The notes beneath the pieces are model-generated. The model had not been told where the DNA came from, did not search any database, and saw only the letters and a list, made by a program, of their open reading frames with translations. 23,092 nt of DNA, taken from positions 1-23,092 of IMG/VR virus record IMGVR_UViG_3300027734_000327. One strand, 5' to 3'. Shown piece by piece: positions 14,068 through 21,544 of the stretch; positions within the stretch are counted from its first letter, which is position 1, and each line of letters opens with the position of its first letter. The translations under genes were made by a program, and so were the position numbers. Origin of the DNA: a virus.

Positions 14068-14144
14068 ATATCAGTTCCAGCAAAAAGAATAATCGTCCGA
14101 GGCCGTGCCTTTGGCAAAATAATAATTAAAAATATAGGTGAAGC

Positions 14145-16478
14145 ATGATTACAGTTGTTAAACGAAGTGGGGAAAGAGTTCCACTAGATATTAGCAAAAT
14201 ACAGAGACAGGTAGCACACGACTGTAAGGGCATAGATGGAGTAAGTCCGTCAATGATCGAAATCAAAGCCCAGATCGAATTACACGACGGCATGACTACT
14301 GAAACAATCGATGAGCTATTGTTAAAGGCAATGGTTGACTTAATCGACGAAGCAGAAAATCCAGAAATAAACAACACAAACTATCAATACGTAGCTGGGC
14401 GACAAAAGGTGTCTATGTTACGGAAAGAAGTGTATGGATCTTACACCCCTCCACGTTTATACAACATAGTTAAGAAAAATGTGGACGCCGGTATGTACAC
14501 TACCGAGCTTTTAAATTGGTATACTGAAGAAGAATGGAACATTATAGATCTATTCATTGATCATGCTAAAGATGAAGAGTATACCTATGCGGCTATTGCA
14601 CAGCTAGCAGAAAAATATCTAGTGCAAAATCGTGCCACCGGACGAATTTACGAAACACCTCAAGTACGTTACGCAGTTGCCGCGGCAACAGCCTTCCATA
14701 ACGAACCTAATGATAAGAGATTAAAATATGTTAAAGAATACTACGAGTGTGCAAGTGCTGGACACTTTACACTTGCAACACCGGTGCTTGCTGGCCTGGG
14801 TACTACCACTAAACAGTTTTCTAGTTGCGTACTCATTAGCTCAGATGACACTCTTGACTCAATATTTGCCGCCGGGGAGATGATGGCAAAATATGCTAGC
14901 AAACGTGCTGGCATAGGATTAGAGATTGGACGCATCCGCCCACTCGGCGCCCCTATACGAAATGGAGAAATCAAACATACAGGTATGATTCCATTCTTAA
15001 AGAAATGGTTCGCCGACCTGCGTAGTTGCAGTCAAGGCGGAATCCGTAATGCAAGCTGTACAGTTACTTTTCCCGTCTGGCATTATCAATTCGAAGACCT
15101 TATTGTACTAAAGAATAATCAAGGTACTGAGGAAACTCGTGTGCGTCAAATGGATTATAGTGTAGTAGTTAATAAGATGTTTTGGAATCGTTATCGTAAC
15201 GGTGAAACAATGTCACTGTTTGATCCAGCAGAAGTTCCAGACCTCTACGAAGCATACTACAGAGACAGCAAAGAGTTTGAAACGTTATATTTAAAATATG
15301 AACAAGATAAGACAAAGAAAAAGAAAGTCGTATCTGCAGATGAGATATTCAAGAATGGTATCCTTAAAGAACGCACTGACACAGGTAGGATATACCTCGT
15401 TAACATTGACAACGTTATTAACCAAGGCCCGTTTGATACCCGTCTTGATCCGATATATCAAAGCAACCTCTGCCAAGAAATCTTATTGCCGACGAAGCCA
15501 TTCCAAAGAATTGAAGACCCTGAAGGCCGGATTGCTCTTTGCACTCTTGGGTCAATAAATTGGGGCGCATTCCGTAACCCACAAGAGATGCGCAAAGCGT
15601 GTCGTGTGTTAGTGCGTAGCCTAAGCAATCTATTACAGTATCAAGACTTCTTGAGTATTCAAAGTAAACTTGCCAATACAGATTTTGAACCTCTAGGTGT
15701 TGGCATAACTAACCTAGCTTATTGGCATGCCCGCAAAGGTTACAAGTACGGGGAAGCTGATGCATTAGCAGAAGTTAAAAGATGGATGGAACATCAAGCG
15801 TATTTCTTAACTGAAATGAGTGTCGAGCTTGCCCAAGAAAAAGGGCCATGCGGACGTAGTCAGTACACTTATTATGGTAAAGGTGTATTTCCGTGGGAAC
15901 GCCGTGCTATAGGATCAAACGAACTAACTGACTTTACTCCTAGTGGTAATTTAGATTGGGAAGGGTTACGTGCTAAACTTTTACAATACGGAATACGCAA
16001 CGCTACATTGATGGCTGTTGCACCAGTTGAATCTAGCTCAGTAGTTTTAAACAGTACAAACGGTATTGAAATGCCAATGGAACTTATTAGTGTGAAAGAA
16101 TCTAAAGCAGGATCCTTTGTACAGGTTGTACCGGAATATCATAGATTAAAAAACAAATATCAAATGATGTGGGATCAAACGGACTGTGTTGCATACTTAA
16201 AAACATCTGCGGTATTAGCGGTGTATATTGATCAGAGCTTATCCACAAATACATTTTACAATCCAGCACATTTTTCAGGAGGCAAGGTTCCTGGAACTTT
16301 AATTGCTAAAAATTTAATGTTAGCCTATAAGTGGGGTTTAAAAACTGTATACTACAGTTTAATTAACAAGGTTGGTGCAAAATTAAGTGTAACTGCAACT
16401 CAATCTATTCCAATCCTGCATGGCGAACCTATAACTATATACACAGACGAAGAAGACTGCGAGGCATGTAAATTATGA
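14145..16478 (+). CDS. nrdA: Ribonucleoside-diphosphate reductase, large subunit (class Ia)
   Basis: At 777 residues it matches full-length NrdA (761 in E. coli). An N-terminal ATP-cone (VVKRSGERVPLDISKIQRQV) for allosteric control is present. The catalytic features are all visible: Cys228 in FSSCVLI and Cys466 in ALCTLGS as the redox pair, NLCQE at 441-445 with the thiyl-radical Cys443, Asn441 and Glu445, the radical-transfer Tyr pair in KTVYYSLIN, and a C-terminal CEACKL tail that exchanges electrons with glutaredoxin. It reduces NDPs to dNDPs with NrdB. AGGTGA precedes the ATG, and the stop overlaps the nrdB start (ATGA). A fully functional enzyme is likely; no intron or split is seen. Confidence 0.98.
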   Translation: MITVVKRSGERVPLDISKIQRQVAHDCKGIDGVSPSMIEIKAQIELHDGMTTETIDELLLKAMVDLIDEAENPEINNTNYQYVAGRQKVSMLRKEVYGSYTPPRLYNIVKKNVDAGMYTTELLNWYTEEEWNIIDLFIDHAKDEEYTYAAIAQLAEKYLVQNRATGRIYETPQVRYAVAAATAFHNEPNDKRLKYVKEYYECASAGHFTLATPVLAGLGTTTKQFSSCVLISSDDTLDSIFAAGEMMAKYASKRAGIGLEIGRIRPLGAPIRNGEIKHTGMIPFLKKWFADLRSCSQGGIRNASCTVTFPVWHYQFEDLIVLKNNQGTEETRVRQMDYSVVVNKMFWNRYRNGETMSLFDPAEVPDLYEAYYRDSKEFETLYLKYEQDKTKKKKVVSADEIFKNGILKERTDTGRIYLVNIDNVINQGPFDTRLDPIYQSNLCQEILLPTKPFQRIEDPEGRIALCTLGSINWGAFRNPQEMRKACRVLVRSLSNLLQYQDFLSIQSKLANTDFEPLGVGITNLAYWHARKGYKYGEADALAEVKRWMEHQAYFLTEMSVELAQEKGPCGRSQYTYYGKGVFPWERRAIGSNELTDFTPSGNLDWEGLRAKLLQYGIRNATLMAVAPVESSSVVLNSTNGIEMPMELISVKESKAGSFVQVVPEYHRLKNKYQMMWDQTDCVAYLKTSAVLAVYIDQSLSTNTFYNPAHFSGGKVPGTLIAKNLMLAYKWGLKTVYYSLINKVGAKLSVTATQSIPILHGEPITIYTDEEDCEACKL

Positions 16479-17575
16479 GTAAAGCACAATACAATTTAAC
16501 AAAACAAACAAATTACCTCAAACGTAAGATGTTTCTAGATCCAGAAGGTCCAGTAACAGTACAACGCTTTGAAGAAGTTAAGTATCCAAAGATTGCTAAG
16601 TTTGAAGAACTTGCACGTGGCTTCTTCTGGGTACCGGAAGAGATTAGTCTTACTAAAGATAAGATGGATCACAAGGATTCAAGCGATGCTGTTAAACACA
16701 TCTTTACTAGTAACTTGCTTAGACAAACTGCATTAGATTCAATCCAAGGCCGAGCACCCAATCAAGTGTTTAGTCCAGTTATTAGTATTCCAGAACTTGA
16801 AGCCCTAGTAAGCAATTGGAGCTTCTTCGAAACTAACATTCATAGTAAGTCATACAGTCATATTATTCGTAATGTGTATGGTGTGCCTAAAGAAGAATTC
16901 AACAAGATTCACGACACTAAAGAAATTGTAGAGATGGCCGCTAATATTGGTCAGTATTACGAAGACCTTCATGTACTAAATTGTAAAAAAGAATTAGATA
17001 TTGAAGTACCACTACACGAACACAAAAAAGCAATTTGGTTGGCATTACATGCGAGCTATGCGCTTGAGGCCCTCCGGTTTATGGTATCATTTGCTACTAG
17101 TTTAGCAATGGTTGAAAATAAAATCTATATCGGTAACGGCAATATTATTAGTTTAATCCTACAAGATGAAATCCTACACGCAGATTGGACAGCTTGGTTG
17201 ATTAATAACGTAACCAAAGACGATCCAGATTTTCTATCTATCGAAGAAGAATGCAAAGAAGAAGTATATGCAATGTACTTAGATGTTATACGTGAAGAAA
17301 AAGAATGGGCAGACTACTTGTTTATCAAAGGACCAGTAATTGGTCTTAATGCTACTATTCTAAAAGACTTTGTTGATCATACAGCATTTATTCGTCTTAA
17401 AGAAATTGGTATTAAGTATGCCGAAGAACATCCACGTAGTAGTCCAATCCCGTGGTTTAATAAACATGTGAATATTAATAAAAAACAATCAGCACTACAA
17501 GAAACCGAATCAACAAATTACGTTATTGGTGTTATGAGTGATAGTGTGTTGTACGACGAATTACCAGAACTATAA
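16475..17575 (+). CDS. nrdB: Ribonucleoside-diphosphate reductase, small subunit (class Ia)
   Basis: The 366-residue protein is a class Ia R2. The di-iron and radical residues are readable: Asp in ALDSIQGRAPNQ, Glu and His in FFETNIHSKSY with the radical Tyr at the end, Glu in YALEALRF, and Glu/His in LQDEILHAD. One oddity is that the first Glu-His pair is spaced E-x3-H, against E-x2-H in E. coli (SETIHSRSY). It provides the tyrosyl radical for NrdA. The start overlaps the nrdA stop by ATGA, and the gene is followed 9 nt later by glutaredoxin, its likely electron source, making a compact nrdA-nrdB-grx unit. Confidence 0.97.
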   Translation: MSKAQYNLTKQTNYLKRKMFLDPEGPVTVQRFEEVKYPKIAKFEELARGFFWVPEEISLTKDKMDHKDSSDAVKHIFTSNLLRQTALDSIQGRAPNQVFSPVISIPELEALVSNWSFFETNIHSKSYSHIIRNVYGVPKEEFNKIHDTKEIVEMAANIGQYYEDLHVLNCKKELDIEVPLHEHKKAIWLALHASYALEALRFMVSFATSLAMVENKIYIGNGNIISLILQDEILHADWTAWLINNVTKDDPDFLSIEEECKEEVYAMYLDVIREEKEWADYLFIKGPVIGLNATILKDFVDHTAFIRLKEIGIKYAEEHPRSSPIPWFNKHVNINKKQSALQETESTNYVIGVMSDSVLYDELPEL

Positions 17576-17584
17576 GGAAACAAA

Positions 17585-17809
17585 ATGAAAGCAACTGTAT
17601 GGTCAAAATACAACTGCCCTTATTGCGATCAAGCAAAGGCATTGTTAACACAGCGAGGTATCTCATTTGAAGAGAAAAAGATTGGAGACGGATACACTAA
17701 AGAGGATTTATTAGAGGCAGTTCCAACTGCTAGAACCGTCCCTCAAGTATTTTTAGATGAAGAATTAATTGGTGGATTTAATGAACTCAAAAGACACCTT
17801 AATTCTTAA
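17585..17809 (+). CDS. Glutaredoxin
   Basis: The 74-residue protein has the dithiol active site YNCPYCDQAK (Cys11, Cys14) after a first strand (ATVWSK), the cis-Pro loop RTVPQVFLD and the GGFNEL glutathione-binding segment, all in normal order for a small phage or bacterial glutaredoxin such as T4 NrdC. It should reduce the C-terminal Cys pair of NrdA. AAGGAAA lies about 5 nt before the ATG. Its last 29 bases overlap the start of the next gene in another frame. Confidence 0.95.
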   Translation: MKATVWSKYNCPYCDQAKALLTQRGISFEEKKIGDGYTKEDLLEAVPTARTVPQVFLDEELIGGFNELKRHLNS

Positions 17810-18218
17810 TGCTCCTGATACAGTAGATGAAAATACTGTAACTATCAACAGCGGACCGTATATTATTGATAATACTACTGCTATCGGAGGCTATTATTCA
17901 ACAGCTTCCATGAACTATGGAAATATTACTATCAGCAATGGTGGCTCATCAGCTTCTCCGTGGAGTAGCGGTTATTCAAATATAACAACGTCTGGAAGTC
18001 AGTCTAGCTTACACGTAACAGGTGATGCCGAGTTTGAAAGCGACATTAAAATAAAAGGTGTTAGCATAGTCAAGACCTTGAATGAAATTAATAAACGTCT
18101 TGCAATACTTGTACCAGATCCCGAAAAATTAGAACATTTTGAAGCACTTAAAAAAGCATACGATCACTACAAAACTCTAGAAGCCCTTTGTCAATTACCT
18201 ACGAAAGAAGAAGATTAA
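17781..18218 (+). CDS. Probable virion structural protein (145 aa)
   Basis: The start is taken as ATG 17781 (MNSKDTLILNAPDTVDEN); an in-frame TTG lies further upstream, inside the glutaredoxin gene. The first 80 residues are Ser/Gly/Asn/Thr-rich beta-type sequence (NGGSSASPWSSGYSNITTSG). The C-terminus is a conserved-looking charged part: VTGDAEFESDIKIKGVSI, then LNEINKRLAILVPDPEKLEHF and an Ala/Lys/Tyr-rich helix. I recall that this C-terminal segment recurs in several T4-like cyanophage structural proteins. It is an odd neighbour for nucleotide-metabolism genes, but tight coupling (29-nt overlap with grx, stop abutting thyX) keeps it in the same transcript. Confidence 0.65.
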   Translation: MNSKDTLILNAPDTVDENTVTINSGPYIIDNTTAIGGYYSTASMNYGNITISNGGSSASPWSSGYSNITTSGSQSSLHVTGDAEFESDIKIKGVSIVKTLNEINKRLAILVPDPEKLEHFEALKKAYDHYKTLEALCQLPTKEED

Positions 18219-18899
18219 ATGAATGTTAAACTTGTATCATACAGTCAGCCCACCGACGAATTTAGATCTAATGGTGTCGGAGACGCTCAGGAACTCATTG
18301 CGTATTGCGCCCGTGTCAGCAATCCCGCCAATCAGTACAACATGGAGACGGCAGACAAACTCATCAGATACTTGGTCAAACACCAACACTGGAGTCCTCT
18401 TGAAATGGTCTCAGCCTGTCTCGAAATTACTACAACTAGAGACATTGCCAGACAAATCTTGCGACACAGAAGTTTTAGTTTCCAAGAATTTTCTCAACGC
18501 TATGCTGACCCAACGAAAGATCTCAATTTCGTTACAAGAGAAGCAAGACTGCAAGACACTAGCAATAGACAAAACAGCGTCACCGTGGATGATCAATTGT
18601 TACAAAATGAATGGTACCGTGCTCAACAACGAGTTATCTATGCGGCCAAGCGAGAATACGAATGGGCTATCGCTAACGGTATAGCTAAAGAACAAGCCCG
18701 TGCTGTACTACCAGAAGGTCTTACAGAAAGTCGTTTATATATGAATGGTACACTTCGCAGTTGGGTACATTTTATTGAACTTCGTACAGGCAATGGAACA
18801 CAAAAAGAACACATGGAAATTGCTCGTGAATGTGCTTGTGCCATCCACGCAATATTTCCGATGGTGGAAGAATATGTCCAACCTATTGAAGGGTCGTGA
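18219..18899 (+). CDS. thyX: Flavin-dependent thymidylate synthase
   Basis: The 226-residue protein carries the ThyX signature RHRxxSx4SxR exactly: RHR at 82-84, Ser87, Ser92 and Arg94 (RHRSFSFQEFSQRY). Further family features are HWSPLEMV (57-64) and, near the C-terminus, a RSWVHFIELR block for dUMP/FAD binding. It makes dTMP from dUMP using methylene-tetrahydrofolate, FAD and NADPH, completing the dNTP supply started by the nrd genes. The ATG directly follows the previous stop. The last 26 bases overlap the DUF2452-like gene. T4 itself uses ThyA (td); ThyX is common in marine phages. Confidence 0.97.
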   Translation: MNVKLVSYSQPTDEFRSNGVGDAQELIAYCARVSNPANQYNMETADKLIRYLVKHQHWSPLEMVSACLEITTTRDIARQILRHRSFSFQEFSQRYADPTKDLNFVTREARLQDTSNRQNSVTVDDQLLQNEWYRAQQRVIYAAKREYEWAIANGIAKEQARAVLPEGLTESRLYMNGTLRSWVHFIELRTGNGTQKEHMEIARECACAIHAIFPMVEEYVQPIEGS

Positions 18900-19341
18900 T
18901 AGTTACGACTCGACTAGTACAGGAGCATTAATTCCGTTTCTTAATCGAAACGTTACTCCTTATGCTACAGAAGCAGGAAGTGTAAAGTTTGATTTAGTCC
19001 CTGTTACTAAACAGAAAGACTTAATGATCAATCATGCTAGGATGTATGCCCAGCAAGAGTACGATCGTATTATAGAATTAGTTGCTGTGCTGGAAAAGCA
19101 GGCACAACAAATTAAACGCAGACTTGAAGTTACTGATGCAGTTCATGGTGCTGTTTATCAGTTCCAGCCAGTGATGGGGAATAAGTATTGGTTAGTATGG
19201 GACAAGCGAAAGCAACATACCTTACTAACACAGAATGGACCTAATGATTGGTCAAGTAGTGCTCCGGAAGACTATGAGTATATGGCAAATGTTAAGTATA
19301 TGGGCGACCATACTTGGTTAGAATTAAACGAAAAGGAATGA
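18874..19341 (+). CDS. DUF2452-like protein (155 aa)
   Basis: The preferred start is ATG 18874, inside thyX, giving MSNLLKGRDSYDSTSTGAL. The 155-residue product has an N-terminal NRNVTPYATEAGSVKFDLVPV, a helical middle (HARMYAQQEYDRIIELVAVLEKQ) and a C-terminal beta part with MGNKYWLVWDKRKQHTLLT and GPNDWSS. This pattern fits DUF2452, found in bacteria and T4-like phages, with unknown function; I make the match from memory. The frame is open further upstream but overlaps thyX extensively, so the short start is more likely. Confidence 0.75.
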   Translation: MSNLLKGRDSYDSTSTGALIPFLNRNVTPYATEAGSVKFDLVPVTKQKDLMINHARMYAQQEYDRIIELVAVLEKQAQQIKRRLEVTDAVHGAVYQFQPVMGNKYWLVWDKRKQHTLLTQNGPNDWSSSAPEDYEYMANVKYMGDHTWLELNEKE

Positions 19342-19342
19342 T

Positions 19343-19636
19343 ATGTTATTAAATTTAAAGAAAGATTTCTCCAATGGGGATGTAGTAAGTATTAAGCTGA
19401 TCAACGGTGATGAAATTATTGCCCGTTTTGAATCAGAGGATACGGATACGATTACAATTAGTCGCCCATTGGCACTAACTATGAGCGGACAGGGATTGGG
19501 TATGATTCCGTGGGTATTTTTGGGCAAAGAAGACTCTATTACAATACGTAAGAAAAACACGTTTTTTGTGGTGGCTAGCAAGGGCGAAGCCGCAAAGCAG
19601 TATACTGAAGGAACCACCGGGATTGCGTTAGGTTAA
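19343..19636 (+). CDS. Sm-like small protein (97 aa)
   Basis: AAAGGA lies 7 nt before the ATG, and the previous stop is one base upstream. The product has an N-terminal beta-rich part, GDVVSIKLINGDEIIARFESED followed by TITISRPLALTM, which has the look of an Sm/LSm-like barrel strand pattern (G-x-x-V-x(n)-NG-x-E). The C-terminal half ends KGEAAKQYTEGTTGIAL. Similar proteins occur in T4-like phages as hypotheticals, as I recall. RNA binding is possible from the fold resemblance but not shown. Confidence 0.7.
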   Translation: MLLNLKKDFSNGDVVSIKLINGDEIIARFESEDTDTITISRPLALTMSGQGLGMIPWVFLGKEDSITIRKKNTFFVVASKGEAAKQYTEGTTGIALG

Positions 19637-19644
19637 ATAATAGT

Positions 19645-20700
19645 ATGACACATATAACAATACCTGCTAGTATATCAATTGATTTAAATGCCCCATTTTC
19701 ACAACAGGGAATTTATAATATTATTCGATCGGCATATACTCCAGTTCCTGGATATAGCATAGTTGGTATTGATATTCCTCTCCTAAACATTGCTTGCAAA
19801 GAGTTTGGAGTAATAGACCCGATAAATGAACTTAAAAATGCGGCCATAAAGGTGTATGACCTTATGGTAAGATATTACATAGAGCCGGTATGGTATGCAT
19901 TAAAAGCATTATACGATGTTCTTAAAAGTTTGGGGCTAGGATTATTAAACATTGATATTCCGGTCTTTAATTTAAAAATTGAAGATTTATTCGACACTAA
20001 TTTAGGCCAGCGAGTAAAAGAAGCCGTTTTAGATTTATATTATAATGCAAAACAGCAGTTAATTGATTTACTAGATTTGTTAGGTATTACTTGGCCTCCG
20101 TTTGCTGGGTTTAGTTCAGCTGAACTTGAGATAGAATATATTGTTGATTCTATACGACATAGCCTATGGGGATATTTAATTAGAGCAATCAAACAGATCT
20201 GGGGCTTAATTGCTACAGGATTAAAATTGTGGGAAGCGATCAACAATCAAGGAATTCCTACCTGGAGCAAAATATGGGACGAGACGCTTGAAACTATAAT
20301 ATTTCAAGTTGCTAATTATCTTACCAATATCCCCACTATTAAACAAATTTATCAGGCTATCTTAGAATATGCAAGACTAGTATATAATAAATTCGAAGTA
20401 ACGTACCAAGAAATCATGAATGCGATGTCAGGATTTACATTTCCAATATTTGGAAAACCATTTGATTGGGACTTGCCGTGGAATCCCAATGTTAATTTTC
20501 CCGAATTAGACTTTAGCAAAATGATGACATCAATTTTAGTTTGGATGAAGAACTTTCTGTTTAACATTATTAATCAATTTAATAATGCTGTAGTTGCAGT
20601 ATTTCAATTTTTTGGTATTAGTTTTGCTGGCCTAGCGGTAATTACGATACCTGTTACATTTTGCGCAATTCCGAACGAACCAACCGAAACAAACGTGTAA
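19645..20700 (+). CDS. Long helical/amphipathic phage protein (351 aa), possible virion protein
   Basis: The 351-residue protein has no signal peptide. It is rich in aromatic and aliphatic residues arranged as amphipathic helices (YYIEPVWYALKALYDVLKSLG; HSLWGYLIRAIKQIWGLIATG) with beta-like segments carrying repeated IDIP or NIDIP motifs (VGIDIPLLNI, NIDIPVFNLKI). The C-terminus is hydrophobic (FQFFGISFAGLAVITIPVTF). I recall comparable proteins in T4-like cyanophages, as structural or unknown. Membrane interaction, for example in genome injection, is a guess. It has no clear ribosome binding site and lies 8 nt after the preceding stop. Confidence 0.65.
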   Translation: MTHITIPASISIDLNAPFSQQGIYNIIRSAYTPVPGYSIVGIDIPLLNIACKEFGVIDPINELKNAAIKVYDLMVRYYIEPVWYALKALYDVLKSLGLGLLNIDIPVFNLKIEDLFDTNLGQRVKEAVLDLYYNAKQQLIDLLDLLGITWPPFAGFSSAELEIEYIVDSIRHSLWGYLIRAIKQIWGLIATGLKLWEAINNQGIPTWSKIWDETLETIIFQVANYLTNIPTIKQIYQAILEYARLVYNKFEVTYQEIMNAMSGFTFPIFGKPFDWDLPWNPNVNFPELDFSKMMTSILVWMKNFLFNIINQFNNAVVAVFQFFGISFAGLAVITIPVTFCAIPNEPTETNV

Positions 20701-20764
20701 ATAACATTATCCGTTAAGCGTACCTGCGTAGCAAGTTCAGATTAGTATCAGGCGAGGATAGATC

Positions 20765-20780
20765 TTGACGGGCTCGTCAA
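20765..20780 (+). promoter_or_regulatory. Palindrome over the tmRNA -35 box (possible operator)
   Basis: TTGACG-GGCT-CGTCAA is a perfect 6-bp inverted repeat that includes the whole -35 element, so a dimeric regulator binding it could control tmRNA transcription. Confidence 0.4.
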
Positions 20781-20793
20781 CTGATAGTATAAT
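20765..20793 (+). promoter_or_regulatory. Sigma70 promoter of the tmRNA gene
   Basis: TTGACG (20765-20770), a 17-nt spacer and a perfect TATAAT (20788-20793) give an excellent host-type promoter. Predicted initiation near 20800 is just ahead of the tmRNA acceptor piece. Confidence 0.88.
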
Positions 20794-20875
20794 GTAAGTT
20801 ATTGCTGTATGAAGCAAAGAGAAAAGTGTTCTGGACGCGGGTTCGACTCCCGCCAGGTCCACCAAAAGGATATTT

Positions 20876-21055
20876 ATGAAGTACACCGCATTGTGCCCAA
20901 ATTGTTTTATTAGATTTAGTTGGGTACCAGGCAAAGGGTTAACAAAACATAAGTGTTTTTCTGATGGGCCTGCCATGGTTTCGACAGGGCAACAAGTAAA
21001 TGAGTGGACAGCTCGGGAAAGCAGAACCCGTAGGATTGGGGTAACTCGGTCGTAG
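20876..21055 (+). CDS. Possible 59-aa zinc-finger-like ORF in the tmRNA precursor
   Basis: An ATG preceded 5 nt upstream by AAAAGGA starts 12 nt after the acceptor CCA. The frame crosses the intervening segment and enters the 5' half of the tmRNA, ending at a TAG before the tag. The first 32 residues look protein-like, with CPNC (7-10) and HKC (25-27), possible zinc ligands; the remainder is forced by tmRNA sequence. It may be a chance frame, a relic of an inserted small gene or a real peptide made from the precursor. It would conflict with tmRNA folding if translated. Confidence 0.25.
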   Translation: MKYTALCPNCFIRFSWVPGKGLTKHKCFSDGPAMVSTGQQVNEWTARESRTRRIGVTRS

Positions 21056-21072
21056 AAGCACAACACGTAAAC

Positions 21073-21105
21073 GCAAACGACGAACAGTTCGCATTGGCCG
21101 CCTAA
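21073..21105 (+). other. tmRNA proteolysis tag frame (ANDEQFALAA)
   Basis: The resume codon GCA and nine further sense codons encode ANDEQFALAA before TAA. The ALAA end is the usual ClpXP degradation signal. By recollection betaproteobacterial tags read very similarly (ANDERFALAA type), which hints at the host. Confidence 0.92.
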
Positions 21106-21147
21106 CAGCCGCCTAGGGTAGGAAATACCTCGTAACAGAAACTCCAG

Positions 21148-21173
21148 AAAGCACCTTCGGGTGCTTTTCTTTT
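21148..21173 (+). terminator. Rho-independent terminator of the tmRNA gene
   Basis: An 8-bp stem AAAGCACC/GGTGCTTT with a stable TTCG loop is followed by TTTTCTTTT; it lies about 40 nt after the tag stop codon. Confidence 0.9.
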
Positions 21174-21240
21174 GAATACTTGTAAACTTTCTGTTGGGCT
21201 ATGGCGTTATATATGTATATGCTAATAGGAGGCATTATGT

Positions 21241-21528
21241 ATGAAACTGCTACACGCAATAGTTCTTGTGAGTCTAGCACTGACAAGTGGGATAAGCCAA
21301 GCAAATCCGAACCATTGGAATCATCATGGCTATCACAATCGATCAAATTGGGTTGCCCCTTTTGTGATCGGAGGCGTAGTGGGTTATGTAATCACCAGGC
21401 CCCAAACAGTAGTAATACAAAATCCGCCTAACATATATTATCCACAACCTGCACCATTGGGTTATCATTACGAAAACATTCTTGATGCTAACTGCCAATG
21501 TTACAGACTTGTACTTGTTTCAAACTAA
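21241..21528 (+). CDS. Small exported/envelope protein (95 aa)
   Basis: A strong AGGAGG lies 8 nt before the ATG at 21241; a second, out-of-frame ATG overlaps at 21237. The 95-residue product begins with a Sec signal peptide (MKLLHAIVLVSLALTSGISQ, then ANPN), followed by a His/Asn-rich patch (NHWNHHGYHN), a short hydrophobic stretch (WVAPFVIGGVVGYVI), a Tyr/Pro-rich segment (NIYYPQPAPLGYHY) and two Cys (NCQC) near the end. Similar small periplasmic proteins with Gly-zipper and Tyr/Pro tails are common in proteobacteria. Function unknown; it is probably accessory. Confidence 0.8.
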   Translation: MKLLHAIVLVSLALTSGISQANPNHWNHHGYHNRSNWVAPFVIGGVVGYVITRPQTVVIQNPPNIYYPQPAPLGYHYENILDANCQCYRLVLVSN

Positions 21529-21544
21529 CCTTAAAGGACATATC

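Larger units (their letters stand above)
20800..21147 (+). ncRNA. ssrA: Circularly permuted two-piece tmRNA
   Basis: The acceptor half lies upstream: a T arm GCGGG-TTCGACT-CCCGC (20837-20853), the 3' acceptor strand CAGGTCC (20854-20860), A and CCA ending at 20864. The 5' half starts at 20966: GGGCCTG pairs perfectly (one G-U) with CAGGTCC, then TGGTTTCGACAGG, the D-arm-like motif of tmRNA. The tag frame follows at 21073-21105. The termini are therefore internal and in permuted order, separated by a 101-nt intervening segment (20865-20965) expected to be cut out. Tentative P2 pairs are AACA/TGTT and ACAGC/GCTGT. Promoter and terminator flank the gene. The end at 21147 is set by the terminator, and the 5' limit is the predicted start. 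Role: trans-translation with host SmpB, freeing stalled ribosomes and tagging their products for proteolysis. Confidence 0.92.

Noticed and set aside
14063-14070. TAAATA box upstream of nrdA
   Set aside because: It is formed by the TAA stop of the preceding gene plus ATA. The same holds for 19634-19639 and 20698-20703, so I do not count these as late promoters.
14091-14116. Terminator before nrdA (AGGC/GCCT hairpin)
   Set aside because: The stem is short with bulges and no T-run follows.
14111-14138. TTGGCA-N16-TATAGG promoter for nrdA
   Set aside because: The -10 box is poor and overlaps the ribosome binding site (AGGTGA), which would leave a transcript without a usable leader.
18223-18684. 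153-codon frame overlapping thyX
   Set aside because: thyX in the other frame has an exact family signature; this frame has no motif and is a shadow.
20834-20864. A lone tRNA 3' half (T arm plus CCA)
   Set aside because: No matching 5' tRNA half or anticodon arm lies upstream; the 5' partner with perfect acceptor pairing is downstream at 20966, so it belongs to the permuted tmRNA.
21201-21431. 76-codon frame over the exported 95-aa gene
   Set aside because: The frame at 21241 has the signal peptide and the best spacing from AGGAGG; the alternative is low-complexity shadow sequence.
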